Assembly (NCBI RefSeq): GCF_000420765.1 | Contig: NZ_ATVO01000004.1 | Location: 214,001-278,000 of the forward strand | Length of the DNA stretch: 64,000 bases | Source of the DNA: Sandarakinorhabdus limnophila DSM 17366 | Lineage (GTDB): Bacteria; Pseudomonadota; Alphaproteobacteria; Sphingomonadales; Sphingomonadaceae | Direction of reading: 5' to 3' | Shown here: positions 43,883-52,642 of the stretch, piece by piece | How positions within the stretch are numbered: position 1 is the first letter of the stretch | Layout of the letters: every line of letters starts with the position of its first letter | Notes under the pieces: model-generated | The model's database searches: none | What the model was told of the DNA's origin: nothing | Seen by the model: the letters and a program-made list of their open reading frames with translations, nothing else | Position numbers and translations under genes: made by a program

Positions 43883-44718
43883 GTTGGGTTTTGCGGGGCC
43901 CGGCCCAGCGTTTCGAACCGCGCGAGTGGTTTGCCGGGCCGGAGGTGGTGGAACTGGCGCTCGCCGGTGACATCGGCGCGATACGCTATGTCGAGCCGCG
44001 ACCACTGGTGTGCACGGCGCCGCGCGTGACTGTGCGCAGCGGGCCGGACGCGGCGGCCGAGGCGGTCAGCGAGCTGCTGTTTGGTGAGACCTTCGAGATT
44101 GTCGAGGTAAAGGCCGGCTTCGCACTCGGGCGTTCGTTACATGATCGCTACATTGGTTGGGCGCCCTTCGAGGCGCTTGCCCTGCCCGCTACCGATCCGA
44201 CCCACCGCATCAGCGCCCGGCGCGCGCCGGTGTTTGCCGCGGCCAGCATCAAGGCGGCGGTGCTGCATGAACTGCCGTTCGCCGCGCGTGCGGCCGGCGT
44301 CATGGAGGGCGATTTCCTGGCGCTGGCCGGCAGTGGATTCGTGCATCGCCGCCATATCGAAGGCGCGCCCGTCGGTCGCTTCGCCGTCGCTGCGCTGTTC
44401 GCCGATGCGCCCTATTTGTGGGGCGGCCGCAGCCCCGATGGCGTTGATTGTTCCGGGCTGGTGCAGCAGGCGCTGGCCGCCGAAGGCATCGCCCTGCGCC
44501 GCGACACCGATCTGCAGGTGGCGATGGGCGAGCCGGTGAAATTCGCTGCGCGTGAAGCCGGTGATCTTGTGTTCTGGCCCGGCCATGTCGGGCTGCTGAT
44601 GGAGGGCGACCGCCTCTGCCACGCCAACGCGCACTGGATGCGGGTGGTGACGGAGCCGCTGGCCGACGTGATCGCGCGGTTGCCGGATGCTGAGCCGGCG
44701 GTGCGACGTTTCAGCTGA
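43879..44718 (+). CDS. NlpC/P60 family peptidase with SH3-like N-terminus
   Basis: 279 residues. An SH3b-like region (about 45-150, with PRVTVRSGPDAAAEAVSELL and the second repeat around FVHRRHIEGA) precedes a C-terminal NlpC/P60 domain (about 165-265). The catalytic Cys is in GVDCSGLVQQAL and the His in WPGHVGLLME. Such enzymes cut D-Glu-DAP or related peptide bonds. There is no signal peptide, so it may recycle peptides in the cytosol with the upstream aminopeptidase. ATG 43879 overlaps the aminopeptidase stop. Confidence 0.9.
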   Translation: MSWVLRGPAQRFEPREWFAGPEVVELALAGDIGAIRYVEPRPLVCTAPRVTVRSGPDAAAEAVSELLFGETFEIVEVKAGFALGRSLHDRYIGWAPFEALALPATDPTHRISARRAPVFAAASIKAAVLHELPFAARAAGVMEGDFLALAGSGFVHRRHIEGAPVGRFAVAALFADAPYLWGGRSPDGVDCSGLVQQALAAEGIALRRDTDLQVAMGEPVKFAAREAGDLVFWPGHVGLLMEGDRLCHANAHWMRVVTEPLADVIARLPDAEPAVRRFS

Positions 44719-44721
44719 GTC

Positions 44722-44753
44722 TTGGCCCTCCCCCCTAGCGGGGAGAGGGCCAA
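44722..44753. terminator. Terminator between the NlpC and methyltransferase genes
   Basis: TTGGCCCTC / GAGGGCCAA (9 bp) is continued by CCCC / GGGG with a one-base bulge around loop CTAGC. It sits between convergent genes. Confidence 0.7.
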
Positions 44754-44757
44754 CAGC

Positions 44758-45546
44758 TTACTTCGGTTTGACGAACTTCAGCGTCATGCGGTCAGATTCG
44801 CCGATTGCCGCGAACTTGGCCCGGTCCACGTCGCCCTTGGCGAAGGTCGGCGGCAGGGTCCACACGCCGTCCGGATAATCCTTGGTGTCCTTCGGATTGG
44901 CGTTCACTTCCGACGAGCCAGCGAGCTTGAAGCCGGCCTTTTCGGCCAGCATCTTCACGTAAGACGCTTTCATGTAGCCGCTCTTCTTCATGTCGGCGTC
45001 CGCACGGGCTTCGGGCAGGCGGTGTTCGACCACGCCCAACGTGCCGCCCGGCTTGAGCGCCTTGAAGAAGGCGTTGAAGGCTTCCTGATCCCAACCGCTC
45101 ATGTGCCAGTTGTGGACATTGCGGAAGGTGAGCACCACGTCGGCGCTGCCAGGCTCGACGATATCGGCGACGCCCTTGCCGAACGTGCCGATGCCGATGT
45201 CACCATAAATGGCCTTGTCGGCATATTTGGTCTTGAAGTTCTCGACGCTCTTGGCGGCATTCACCGAGGCGAGCGGGTTGGCGAGGCCAGCGACATATTT
45301 GCCGTTGCCCTTCATCGCCGGGGCGAGAATTTCAGTGTACCAGCCGCCGCCGGGCGAGACTTCGACCACGGTCTGGCCGGGCTTCACGCCGAGGAATTTC
45401 AGCGTCTGCGCAGGGTGGCGATACTGGTCACGTGCCTTGTCGGCCGGCTTGCGCCAGCTGCCGGCAATGGCATCTTCGATCGGGCCGGCAAATGCGGGCG
45501 CGGCGATGGTGGCCATGATGGCAGCAACGGCGAATGAACGGATCAT
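44758..45546 (-). CDS. Class I methyltransferase with signal peptide (COG4798-like)
   Basis: 262 residues. The N-terminus MIRSFAVAAIMATIAAPAFAG is a clear signal peptide, yet the body is a Rossmann methyltransferase: motif I is VVEVSPGGGWYTEILAP, with DVVLTFRNVHNWHM and LKPGGTLGVVEHR further on. This matches the predicted methyltransferase group COG4798. An exported SAM enzyme is puzzling because SAM is cytosolic; the domain may bind another ligand. ATG 45546 has GGGGAGAAA upstream. It is divergent from the small membrane gene at 45623. Confidence 0.85.
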   Translation of the reverse strand: MIRSFAVAAIMATIAAPAFAGPIEDAIAGSWRKPADKARDQYRHPAQTLKFLGVKPGQTVVEVSPGGGWYTEILAPAMKGNGKYVAGLANPLASVNAAKSVENFKTKYADKAIYGDIGIGTFGKGVADIVEPGSADVVLTFRNVHNWHMSGWDQEAFNAFFKALKPGGTLGVVEHRLPEARADADMKKSGYMKASYVKMLAEKAGFKLAGSSEVNANPKDTKDYPDGVWTLPPTFAKGDVDRAKFAAIGESDRMTLKFVKPK

Positions 45547-45622
45547 GGTTTTTCTCCCCGAAAGGTACGTTGGGTTGATGGGTAGCTCTGTGCGTACCCC
45601 CCTGCAAGACGGGAGATTGCCT

Positions 45623-45850
45623 GTGGCTGAATGCCCTGTCAAAGCGCGCCCGATGGAACGGGAAACCACCTTCATGCTGCTGGCCGCCGGGGCAGCGCTG
45701 GCCGTGGCCGGCGCACTGGGCGGCGTAGCGCGAACCCGGGCGCCGCTGGCCTGGCACGCGCATCTGCCGTGGAACGGGATCGCCTTTGCAGGCGCGGCCG
45801 GCGTGCTGTTCGCCGCCATTCACCTGTATACGCTGTTCCGGCCAGCCTGA
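45623..45850 (+). CDS. Small two-span membrane protein
   Basis: 75 residues from GTG 45623, which has GGGAGA 6 bp upstream; ATG 45653 is the alternative. Two hydrophobic segments (FMLLAAGAALAVAGALGG and GIAFAGAAGVLFAAIHLYTL) flank a short polar loop. No family is recognised. It ends one base before the convergent thioesterase gene. Confidence 0.5.
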   Translation: MAECPVKARPMERETTFMLLAAGAALAVAGALGGVARTRAPLAWHAHLPWNGIAFAGAAGVLFAAIHLYTLFRPA

Positions 45851-45851
45851 A

Positions 45852-46262
45852 TCAGCCTGCCATGAACGGTGCGGCAATCTCGGGCCGCACACGAGCGAGG
45901 CGGCCGGTGGCCTTGTCGATGATGGCCCAGGTGGTGACTGCCTTCACGCGGATCGAGTCATCCGACCCGGCGATCTCGACATAGCGATCAAAGCGCGCAC
46001 CCTTGGGCTCGCCCACCCAGGTGGTCAGCGTCAGCGTCTCGCCCTCCAGCGTCTGCCGCAGATAGTCGATTTCATGCCGCGTCACGACCCAAACGTAAGT
46101 ATCGCGATGTTCGGTCGCCGCGACTGCGCTCCAGTGCGCCGTCGCCACGTCCTGTATCCATTTGAGATAGACCGCGTTGTTGACGTGGCCCAGTTCATCG
46201 ATGTCGGCCGCCGTGGCAGTGACCGAGATCGAAAAGCTGCGCCGGTCAGCGGGCGGCGGCAT
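45852..46262 (-). CDS. Acyl-CoA thioesterase, hot-dog fold
   Basis: 136 residues of the 4-hydroxybenzoyl-CoA thioesterase/YbgC group. The active segment is DIDELGHVNNAVYLKWIQD, with the usual Asp/His region. It hydrolyses acyl-CoA; the substrate is unknown. ATG 46262 (MPPPADRRSFSISV) overlaps the 3' end of the S9 peptidase by 17 bp, so the two are coupled. Longer upstream frames lie wholly inside the peptidase gene. Confidence 0.88.
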   Translation of the reverse strand: MPPPADRRSFSISVTATAADIDELGHVNNAVYLKWIQDVATAHWSAVAATEHRDTYVWVVTRHEIDYLRQTLEGETLTLTTWVGEPKGARFDRYVEIAGSDDSIRVKAVTTWAIIDKATGRLARVRPEIAAPFMAG

Positions 46263-48363
46263 CGCCAAGCCCGAACTGGGTGAGGATGAAGGCATATTCC
46301 TCCGCCAGCTCTTCCAGCGCCGCAAAGCGCCCGGATTTGCCGCCGTGGCCAGCGCCCATGTTGGTCTTGAAGACAAGGATATTGCTATCGGTCTTCACGT
46401 CGCGCAGCTTGGCCACCCACTTGGCCGGCTCCCAGTAGGTCACGCGCGGATCGTTGAGGCCAGCGGTGACCATCAGCGGCGGATAGGCCTGTGGCTTCAC
46501 CTGGTCATAGGGCGAATAAGAACGGATCAGCTCGAAATCGGTCTTGCTGGTGATGGGGTTGCCCCATTCCGGCCATTCCCCCGGCGTGAGCGGCAGGCTT
46601 TCATCGAGCATCGTATTGAGCACATCGACGAACGGCACATGGGCGACGACAGCGCGGAACTGTTCCGGCGCCTGGTTGACGATCGCGCCCATCAGTTCGC
46701 CGCCCGCCGAACCGCCGCTGGCCGAGATCATGCCCGGCGCCGCCCAGCCAGCCGTGACAAGACCCTTCGCCACATCAACGAAATCGTTGAACGTGTTGGT
46801 GCGCTTGGCCAGTTTGCCATCCAGATACCATTGGTAACCCAAATCGTCGCCGCCGCGGATCTGGGCGACGGCATAGGCCATGCCGCGATCCAGCAGGCTC
46901 AGCCGGTTGGCCGAAAAGCCCGGCATGGTCGGGATGCCATAGGCGCCATAGGCATAAAGATGCAGCTTGCCGGTGCCGTCCGGCTTGAAGCCCTTCTTGT
47001 AGACAATCGCGACCGGCACCTTCACACCGTCCCGCGCCGTCACGAAGAAGCGCTGGCTTTCATATTGGCTGGCGTCATAACCCGATGGCACTTTCTGCAC
47101 CTTTCGGGTCACGAGTGCGCCGGCCTTCACGTCATAATCATAGACCGTAGCCGGCGTGACCATCGAGGCATAGTTGACGCGTAGCAGCGGGGCATCAGGC
47201 TCCAGATTGCTGCCGATAATGGCCGTGTAGGCGGCTTCGGCGAAGGGCAGCACGGTCTCAATACCATCGTCCTTGCGCAGCACGATGCGGTCCAGCCCGT
47301 CGCGGCGGCCCTGCACGGCCAGATAGGACGTGAAGGCGGCGATGCCAGTGATGTAGTCGCGATCCGAACCGGCGATCAGGGTCGTCCAGTCGCCCGGTGC
47401 CTTGGGGCTGGCAGTGGCGACGCGGAAATTCACATGATCATCGTTGGTGCGGATGAACAAGCGATCCCCCCGCACGTCCACCTCATAGCTCACCCCGGCC
47501 TGCCGGCGCTTGACCAGCAGCGGCGGCGCGGTGGGATTGGCGGCCGGCACCAGCCGCACTTCGCTCGTCACATGATCTGACGTGGTGATGATGATCCACT
47601 GGCCGTCCTGGCTCTTGCCGACGGAAACACCGAAGCCCTTGTCCTCGGTTTCCTCATACAGCACGCGGTCTTCACCGCTCTGGCCGAGCACGTGCAGCCG
47701 CGCCTTGATGCGCCGCCAATTGTCATTGACCTCGGTCCAAACGATGGCTTTGGAATCCGCGCTCCACTCGATGCCGCCAACGCTGACCTTGGTAACGGTC
47801 TCAATGTCGCTTCCACTGGCGATGTCCCGGATGCGGATCGTGAAACGCTCGCTGCCATCGGTATCAGTGGCATAGGCCAGCAGGCGGCCATCCGGGCTGA
47901 CCGATTGCGCGCCAAGGCGGAAATAGTCCAACCCCTTGGCGAGGTCAGGTTCGGACAGCACCAACTGCTCCACGCCGCCTGAGCGGGGTCGCCGCACCCA
48001 GGTGCGATACTGGTCACCGGGCTTGAACTGCCACCAATATTCAAAGGCACCGTTGGGCACCGGCACCGAGGCATCGTCCTGCTGCACCCGGCCTTTCAGT
48101 TCTTCGTAGAACTTGTCCTTCAACCCCGCGATGGGCGCCATCTGGGCTTCGAACCAGGCGTTTTCGGCGTTCAGATAGGCCAGCACGTCCGCATCATCGA
48201 CCGTGGGATAACCGGGATCCTTCAGCCAATTGTACGGGTCTTCCACGGTGATGCCGTGATGGGTGAAGCTGTGGGGGCGCTTGGCGGCAATAGGCGGGTT
48301 CATCTGGGCAGAGGCTCCGGCAGGAAAGGCAACGGCAATCAACGCGGCAACAAACAGACGCAT
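46246..48363 (-). CDS. Exported S9 prolyl-oligopeptidase (oligopeptidase B-like)
   Basis: 705 residues with a signal peptide (MRLFVAALIAVAFPAGASAQ), a seven-bladed propeller region (about 75-420) and a C-terminal hydrolase domain. The serine is in SASGGSAGGELMGA, the Asp in AGLNDPRVTYWEPAK and the His in GAGHGGKSG; EWPEWGNP is typical of oligopeptidase B. It should cut short peptides after basic or proline residues in the periplasm. ATG 48363 is chosen at the signal peptide. It is divergent from the aminopeptidase P gene across only 73 bp. Confidence 0.93.
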   Translation of the reverse strand: MRLFVAALIAVAFPAGASAQMNPPIAAKRPHSFTHHGITVEDPYNWLKDPGYPTVDDADVLAYLNAENAWFEAQMAPIAGLKDKFYEELKGRVQQDDASVPVPNGAFEYWWQFKPGDQYRTWVRRPRSGGVEQLVLSEPDLAKGLDYFRLGAQSVSPDGRLLAYATDTDGSERFTIRIRDIASGSDIETVTKVSVGGIEWSADSKAIVWTEVNDNWRRIKARLHVLGQSGEDRVLYEETEDKGFGVSVGKSQDGQWIIITTSDHVTSEVRLVPAANPTAPPLLVKRRQAGVSYEVDVRGDRLFIRTNDDHVNFRVATASPKAPGDWTTLIAGSDRDYITGIAAFTSYLAVQGRRDGLDRIVLRKDDGIETVLPFAEAAYTAIIGSNLEPDAPLLRVNYASMVTPATVYDYDVKAGALVTRKVQKVPSGYDASQYESQRFFVTARDGVKVPVAIVYKKGFKPDGTGKLHLYAYGAYGIPTMPGFSANRLSLLDRGMAYAVAQIRGGDDLGYQWYLDGKLAKRTNTFNDFVDVAKGLVTAGWAAPGMISASGGSAGGELMGAIVNQAPEQFRAVVAHVPFVDVLNTMLDESLPLTPGEWPEWGNPITSKTDFELIRSYSPYDQVKPQAYPPLMVTAGLNDPRVTYWEPAKWVAKLRDVKTDSNILVFKTNMGAGHGGKSGRFAALEELAEEYAFILTQFGLGDAAAR

Positions 48364-48436
48364 CAAGATTTCCTGTGCTTGAGGCGCGGGGGCAGTGCGC
48401 CTATCTGGGTCGGCATTGATAGAGGGAAGATTGTCC

Positions 48437-50233
48437 GTGTCCACCATCGCCTCACGCCTTGCGGCATTGCGCACCGAGCTCGCCGCCCAAAATCTTGCCG
48501 GTTTCGTCGTGCCGCTGACCGATGAGCATATGAGCGAATATGTTGGCGAATATGCCCAGCGGCTGGCGTGGATCAGCGGTTTTGGCGGATCGGCCGGCAG
48601 TGCGGTTGTGATGCACGACAAGGCGGCGATGTTCACCGATGGCCGCTACACCGTGCAGGTGCGCCAGCAGGTGCCCGCCGATCTGTTCGCCTATGAGGAC
48701 GTGCCGCAAACCAGCGCCGCGCAGTGGCTGGGTGAGATCGCCAGCGCGGGCCAGCGCATCGGCTATGATCCGTGGCTGCACACCAGCGCCTGGGCCAAGC
48801 AGGCCGCTGAGCAGCTCAAACCGCGTGGCGCCGAACTGGTGGCGGTGACAAGGAACCCGATCGATGCGGCGTGGACCGACCGCCCGGCGCCGAGCCTGGC
48901 GCCACTGGAAGTGCATGATGACCAGTTCGCCGGCCGTGCCCACAACGAAAAACGACGCGACGTAGCCGCATGGCTGGCCGGCAAGGGCGCCGATGCCGTG
49001 GTGATTGCCGCGCTCGATTCGATTGCGTGGCTGCTGAACATCCGCGGCAAGGATGTCTCGCGCACGCCGGTCGCTTTGGCCTTCGTGATCGCCCACAAGG
49101 ATGGTTCGGTTGATCTGTTCACTGCACCCGAAAAGCTCACCCCGGCCGTGCGTGCGAATCTGGGCGATGCCGTGCGCTGCCAGCCGCGCGACCGTTTTGC
49201 CGAGGCGCTGAAGGCGATGACCGGGCAGACGGTGGTGGTCGATCCGCAATCATGCGTCGCCGCCATTTTCAACGCGCTGGAAGCCGGCGGTGCCCGCATC
49301 ATCGAAGCGCGCGACCCGACCGTGCTGCCACGCGCGGTCAAGAACCCCACCGAAATCGCCGGCACCACCGCCGCGCATGTGCGCGACGGTGCGGCGCTGA
49401 CACGCTTCCTGGCCTGGTTCGACAGCGAGGCGCCCAAGGGCGGGCTGGATGAACTCAGCGCCGCCGAGCGGCTGCGCCAGTTCCGCGCCGAGACCAACAG
49501 CCTGGAAGATCTGTCGTTCGACACCATTTCGGCCGCCGGCCCCAACGCCGCCCTGCCGCATTACCGGGTGAGCAACGAAACCAACCTGCCGATTGCCCAC
49601 GACAGTATCTATCTCGTCGATTCGGGCGGCCAGTATCGCGATGGCACCACCGATGTGACGCGCACGCTGGTCGTGGGCACCCCCAGCCCGGAGATGCAGG
49701 ACCGCTTCACCCGCGTGCTGAAGGGCCATATCGCGCTGGCCCGTGCCATCTTCCCGGCCGGCACCAAGGGCGTGCAGCTTGATGCGTTGGCCCGCCAGCA
49801 TCTGTGGAGCGTGGGCCTGGATTACAACCACGGCACCGGCCACGGTGTGGGCAGCTATCTTTCCGTGCACGAAGGCCCGCAGCGCATCGCCGCGGCCTGG
49901 TCAGCCCAGCCGGGCGGCGACGAACCGCTGCAACCGGGCATGATCCTGTCCAACGAGCCGGGCTATTACAAGCAGGGCGCCTATGGCATCCGCATCGAGA
50001 ATCTGGTGCTGGTCGAACGCCGCAGCGCGGAAGGCGCGGAGCGCGAGATCATGGGCTTCAAGGAGCTGACCTTGGCACCGATCGACAAGCGGCTGGTGGA
50101 CGTGCGCCTGCTCACCGCCGAGGAGCGCGATTGGTGGAACGCTTATCACGCCCGCGTGGCCGCCGAAATCGGGCCGTTGCTCACTGATCCGGCGGAACAG
50201 CGCTGGCTGGAACAGGCCTGCGCACCGCTCTGA
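48437..50233 (+). CDS. pepP: Xaa-Pro aminopeptidase (aminopeptidase P, M24B)
   Basis: 598 residues, the long three-domain form: two creatinase-like N-terminal domains and a C-terminal pita-bread metallopeptidase. Dimetal ligands are visible in DSGGQYRDGTTDVTRT, NHGTGHGVGSYLSVHEGP, LSNEPGYY and IRIENLVLVE. It cuts the bond before proline at the N-terminus. There is no signal peptide. GTG 48437 is preferred because AGAGGGAAGA ends 6 bp upstream, whereas TTG 48431 touches it. Confidence 0.93.
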   Translation: MSTIASRLAALRTELAAQNLAGFVVPLTDEHMSEYVGEYAQRLAWISGFGGSAGSAVVMHDKAAMFTDGRYTVQVRQQVPADLFAYEDVPQTSAAQWLGEIASAGQRIGYDPWLHTSAWAKQAAEQLKPRGAELVAVTRNPIDAAWTDRPAPSLAPLEVHDDQFAGRAHNEKRRDVAAWLAGKGADAVVIAALDSIAWLLNIRGKDVSRTPVALAFVIAHKDGSVDLFTAPEKLTPAVRANLGDAVRCQPRDRFAEALKAMTGQTVVVDPQSCVAAIFNALEAGGARIIEARDPTVLPRAVKNPTEIAGTTAAHVRDGAALTRFLAWFDSEAPKGGLDELSAAERLRQFRAETNSLEDLSFDTISAAGPNAALPHYRVSNETNLPIAHDSIYLVDSGGQYRDGTTDVTRTLVVGTPSPEMQDRFTRVLKGHIALARAIFPAGTKGVQLDALARQHLWSVGLDYNHGTGHGVGSYLSVHEGPQRIAAAWSAQPGGDEPLQPGMILSNEPGYYKQGAYGIRIENLVLVERRSAEGAEREIMGFKELTLAPIDKRLVDVRLLTAEERDWWNAYHARVAAEIGPLLTDPAEQRWLEQACAPL

Positions 50234-50313
50234 GCACCTGCGTCACCCTTCACCTTCGCGGTTTTGCGCAGCCGTGGTATCACCGCGTCAAATCACGTTT
50301 GGGAGCCGCCATC

Positions 50314-50865
50314 ATGATCAAGCACATCGCCATCGCTGCCGCCGCGCTGACCGCACTTATTGCCGCCGCGCCCGCGCCGCAGAACCTGCACCAGTTCACG
50401 CTGAAGACCATCGACGGCAAGCCGATGCCGATGGCGCAGTACAAGGGCAAGGTGGTGCTGCTGGTCAACACCGCGTCGATGTGCGGCTACACCCCGCAAT
50501 ATGAAGGCCTGCAGGCGCTGCACGACAGCTACAAGGCCAAGGGCTTTACGGTGGTGGGCGTGCCGTCGGGCGATTTCGGCGGCCAGGAATATGGCAGCAA
50601 TGCCGAAGTGAAGCAGTTCTGCGAGAGCAAGTTCGGCATCAAGTTCCCGATGGCCGAAAAGGCCGTGGTCAAGGGCCCCAAGGCCATCCCGCTGTACAAG
50701 TGGGCGGCGAACACGCTGGGTGAAGACAAGACCCCACAGTGGAACTTCCACAAATATCTGATCGGCAAGGATGGCCGCCTGATTGCCGCCTTCGGCACCA
50801 AGACCACGCCGACCTCGCCGGAAGTGACCGCGGCCGTGGCCAAGGCGCTGGCAACCGGGAACTAA
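50314..50865 (+). CDS. Glutathione peroxidase family protein, exported
   Basis: 183 residues. The signal-like N-terminus (MIKHIAIAAAALTALIAAAP) is followed by a thioredoxin fold. The peroxidatic cysteine is in NTASMCGYTPQYEGL, Gln in DFGGQEYGSNAEV and Trp in WNFHKYLIGKDG, completing the triad. It is a Cys-type enzyme that probably uses thioredoxin-like donors. ATG 50314 has GGGAG 8 bp ahead. The stop overlaps the tiny minus-strand gene by 4 bp. Confidence 0.93.
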   Translation: MIKHIAIAAAALTALIAAAPAPQNLHQFTLKTIDGKPMPMAQYKGKVVLLVNTASMCGYTPQYEGLQALHDSYKAKGFTVVGVPSGDFGGQEYGSNAEVKQFCESKFGIKFPMAEKAVVKGPKAIPLYKWAANTLGEDKTPQWNFHKYLIGKDGRLIAAFGTKTTPTSPEVTAAVAKALATGN

Positions 50866-51011
50866 TCCGTCTTTTCAGCCTGGGAGGGGTGCTGGCTGCG
50901 TGCCGGGTCACCGGTATCGCCCAGCCCCTTCCTTTTGCGCAGATTCGCCCGCAGCGCCGCCGCCAGCCGTTCGGCGCGCGCCTGTGCCTGCTTTTCGGTT
51001 TCCTTGGTCAT
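50862..51011 (-). CDS. Short charged hypothetical protein (49 aa)
   Basis: MTKETEKQAQARAERLAAAL begins an Arg/Lys/Ala-rich helix (NLRKRKGLGD) with a polar tail. Short basic proteins of this form (AERLAAALRxNLxxRK) recur beside tRNA genes in alphaproteobacteria, to my memory. The function is unknown. AAGG-like ribosome-site support is weak, and it overlaps the glutathione peroxidase stop. Confidence 0.5.
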   Translation of the reverse strand: MTKETEKQAQARAERLAAALRANLRKRKGLGDTGDPARSQHPSQAEKTD

Positions 51012-51050
51012 GGTTCGCCTCATAGCCCAAGTGTGCGGCGGCGTCAGTGC

Positions 51051-51079
51051 TTGACAGTGAGGGAGGGCTTGGCCATAGG
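51051..51079 (+). promoter_or_regulatory. Promoter for tRNA-Thr
   Basis: TTGACA (51051-51056) and CATAGG (51074-51079), spaced 17 bp, lie about 38 bp before the mature tRNA. The -10 is weak. Confidence 0.5.
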
Positions 51080-51116
51080 GCCGCTTCCCGCTGCAACGCG
51101 GGCAGGTTCGGGTCGT

Positions 51117-51191
<75 letters not shown>

Positions 51192-51283
51192 CCGCCCGAA
51201 CCATTGGCGCCCGAACCCTTCCCAAACTTGGCTGACAAGCGCCGCAAGCTCGCCTACAGCCGTCTCCAGACAGGGAGACGGAA

Positions 51284-52630
51284 ATGAAGGCGATCCTCAC
51301 TGCATTGTTGCTGGCCACCAGCATGGCCGCCACGGCATCCGCCGCACAGGATTATCAGCGGCCGGGCGTGCCAAGTCTGCGCGACCGCGTGGCGGCGCAC
51401 GACCGGCTGATAAAGGCGCGGCTCGATCAGGTCGTGCCCAAGGTCATGCGCGAAGTGGGCGTGGACATGTGGGTCCTCGTTTCCAGCGAGTATAATGAAG
51501 ACCCTGTGGTGAAGACGATGCTGCCGGCCACCTGGGCTTCGGCGCGGCGCACCATGGTGCTGATCTTCTTCGATCGCGGACCGGAAAAGGGCGTCGAGCG
51601 GCTGGCCGTGTCGCGCTATCCGGTTGGCGATATCTTCCCGGCGGCTTGGGATCCGGAAGCGCAGCCCGAGCAATGGGGCCGGGTGGCGCAGCTGATCGCC
51701 GAGCGCAACCCCAGGCGCATCGCCATCAACATCAACCCGACGTTCGCGCTGGCCAACGGGCTTTCGGCGGGCGAGCATCGCCAACTGCTGACCGCCCTGG
51801 GCCCGGCGGCCGCCAAGCTGGAAAGCCATGAACGCATGGCGCTGGGCTATCTGGAAACCCGCACACCCGAAGACATGGACGTGTACAACGGCATCATGCG
51901 CGTGGCGCATTCGCTGATCCCGGAAGGCCTTTCGGAAAAGGTGATCACGCCGGGTGTGACCACCACGCAAGACGTTGTGTGGTGGTATCGCGAACGGCTG
52001 GCCGATCTGCGCCAGGATGCCTGGTGCCAACCTTCGGTAACGGTGCAGCGCGCGGGCGCCCCCGGCATCACGCCGGGCCGGCAGACCCTGCCGGAAAACC
52101 CGGTGATCATGCCCGGCGATCTGCTGCATGTCGATTTCTGCGCCGGCATGCTGGGCCTGAAGACCGACACGCAGCAACTGGCCTATGTGCTGCGCCCCGG
52201 CGAAACGGACGCACCGGCGGGCTTGAAGGCCGGCATGGCCGCGGCCAACAAGGTGCAGGATGCGCTGGTTGCCAGTTTCAAGACCGGCGCCACCGGCAAC
52301 GAAGTGCTGATGGCCGCGCGCCAGAAGGCAATTGCCGCTGGCACCAACCCGATCATCTACACGCACAGCATTGGCCTGCACGGCCATGGTGCCGGACCAT
52401 GGATCGGCAATTGGGAACATCAGAACCCGATCCCCGGCCGCGGCGACTACCGCATCTATGCCGATACGGCCTGGTCGATCGAACTGGCGGCGCTGGCCAA
52501 GGTGCCCGAATGGAGCAACGCCGAAATCCGCTTCCCGCTGGAAGTGGATGGCTTTTGGAACGGCAGTTCGTTCCGCTGGATCGATGGGCGGCAGACGCAG
52601 CTCCATCTGATTCCACGGGCCGCAAAGTGA
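51284..52630 (+). CDS. Exported M24 family metallopeptidase
   Basis: 448 residues with a signal peptide (MKAILTALLLATSMAATASA). The pita-bread domain (about 190-440) retains ligands: HVDFCAGMLGLKTDTQ (two Asp), THSIGLHGHGAGP (His), WSIELAAL (Glu) and FPLEVDGFW (Glu). It is an Xaa-Pro peptidase relative working in the periplasm, a counterpart of the cytosolic enzyme at 48437. CAGGGAGACGG precedes ATG 51284. Confidence 0.9.
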   Translation: MKAILTALLLATSMAATASAAQDYQRPGVPSLRDRVAAHDRLIKARLDQVVPKVMREVGVDMWVLVSSEYNEDPVVKTMLPATWASARRTMVLIFFDRGPEKGVERLAVSRYPVGDIFPAAWDPEAQPEQWGRVAQLIAERNPRRIAININPTFALANGLSAGEHRQLLTALGPAAAKLESHERMALGYLETRTPEDMDVYNGIMRVAHSLIPEGLSEKVITPGVTTTQDVVWWYRERLADLRQDAWCQPSVTVQRAGAPGITPGRQTLPENPVIMPGDLLHVDFCAGMLGLKTDTQQLAYVLRPGETDAPAGLKAGMAAANKVQDALVASFKTGATGNEVLMAARQKAIAAGTNPIIYTHSIGLHGHGAGPWIGNWEHQNPIPGRGDYRIYADTAWSIELAALAKVPEWSNAEIRFPLEVDGFWNGSSFRWIDGRQTQLHLIPRAAK

Positions 52631-52642
52631 ACCGGGTCGGCC

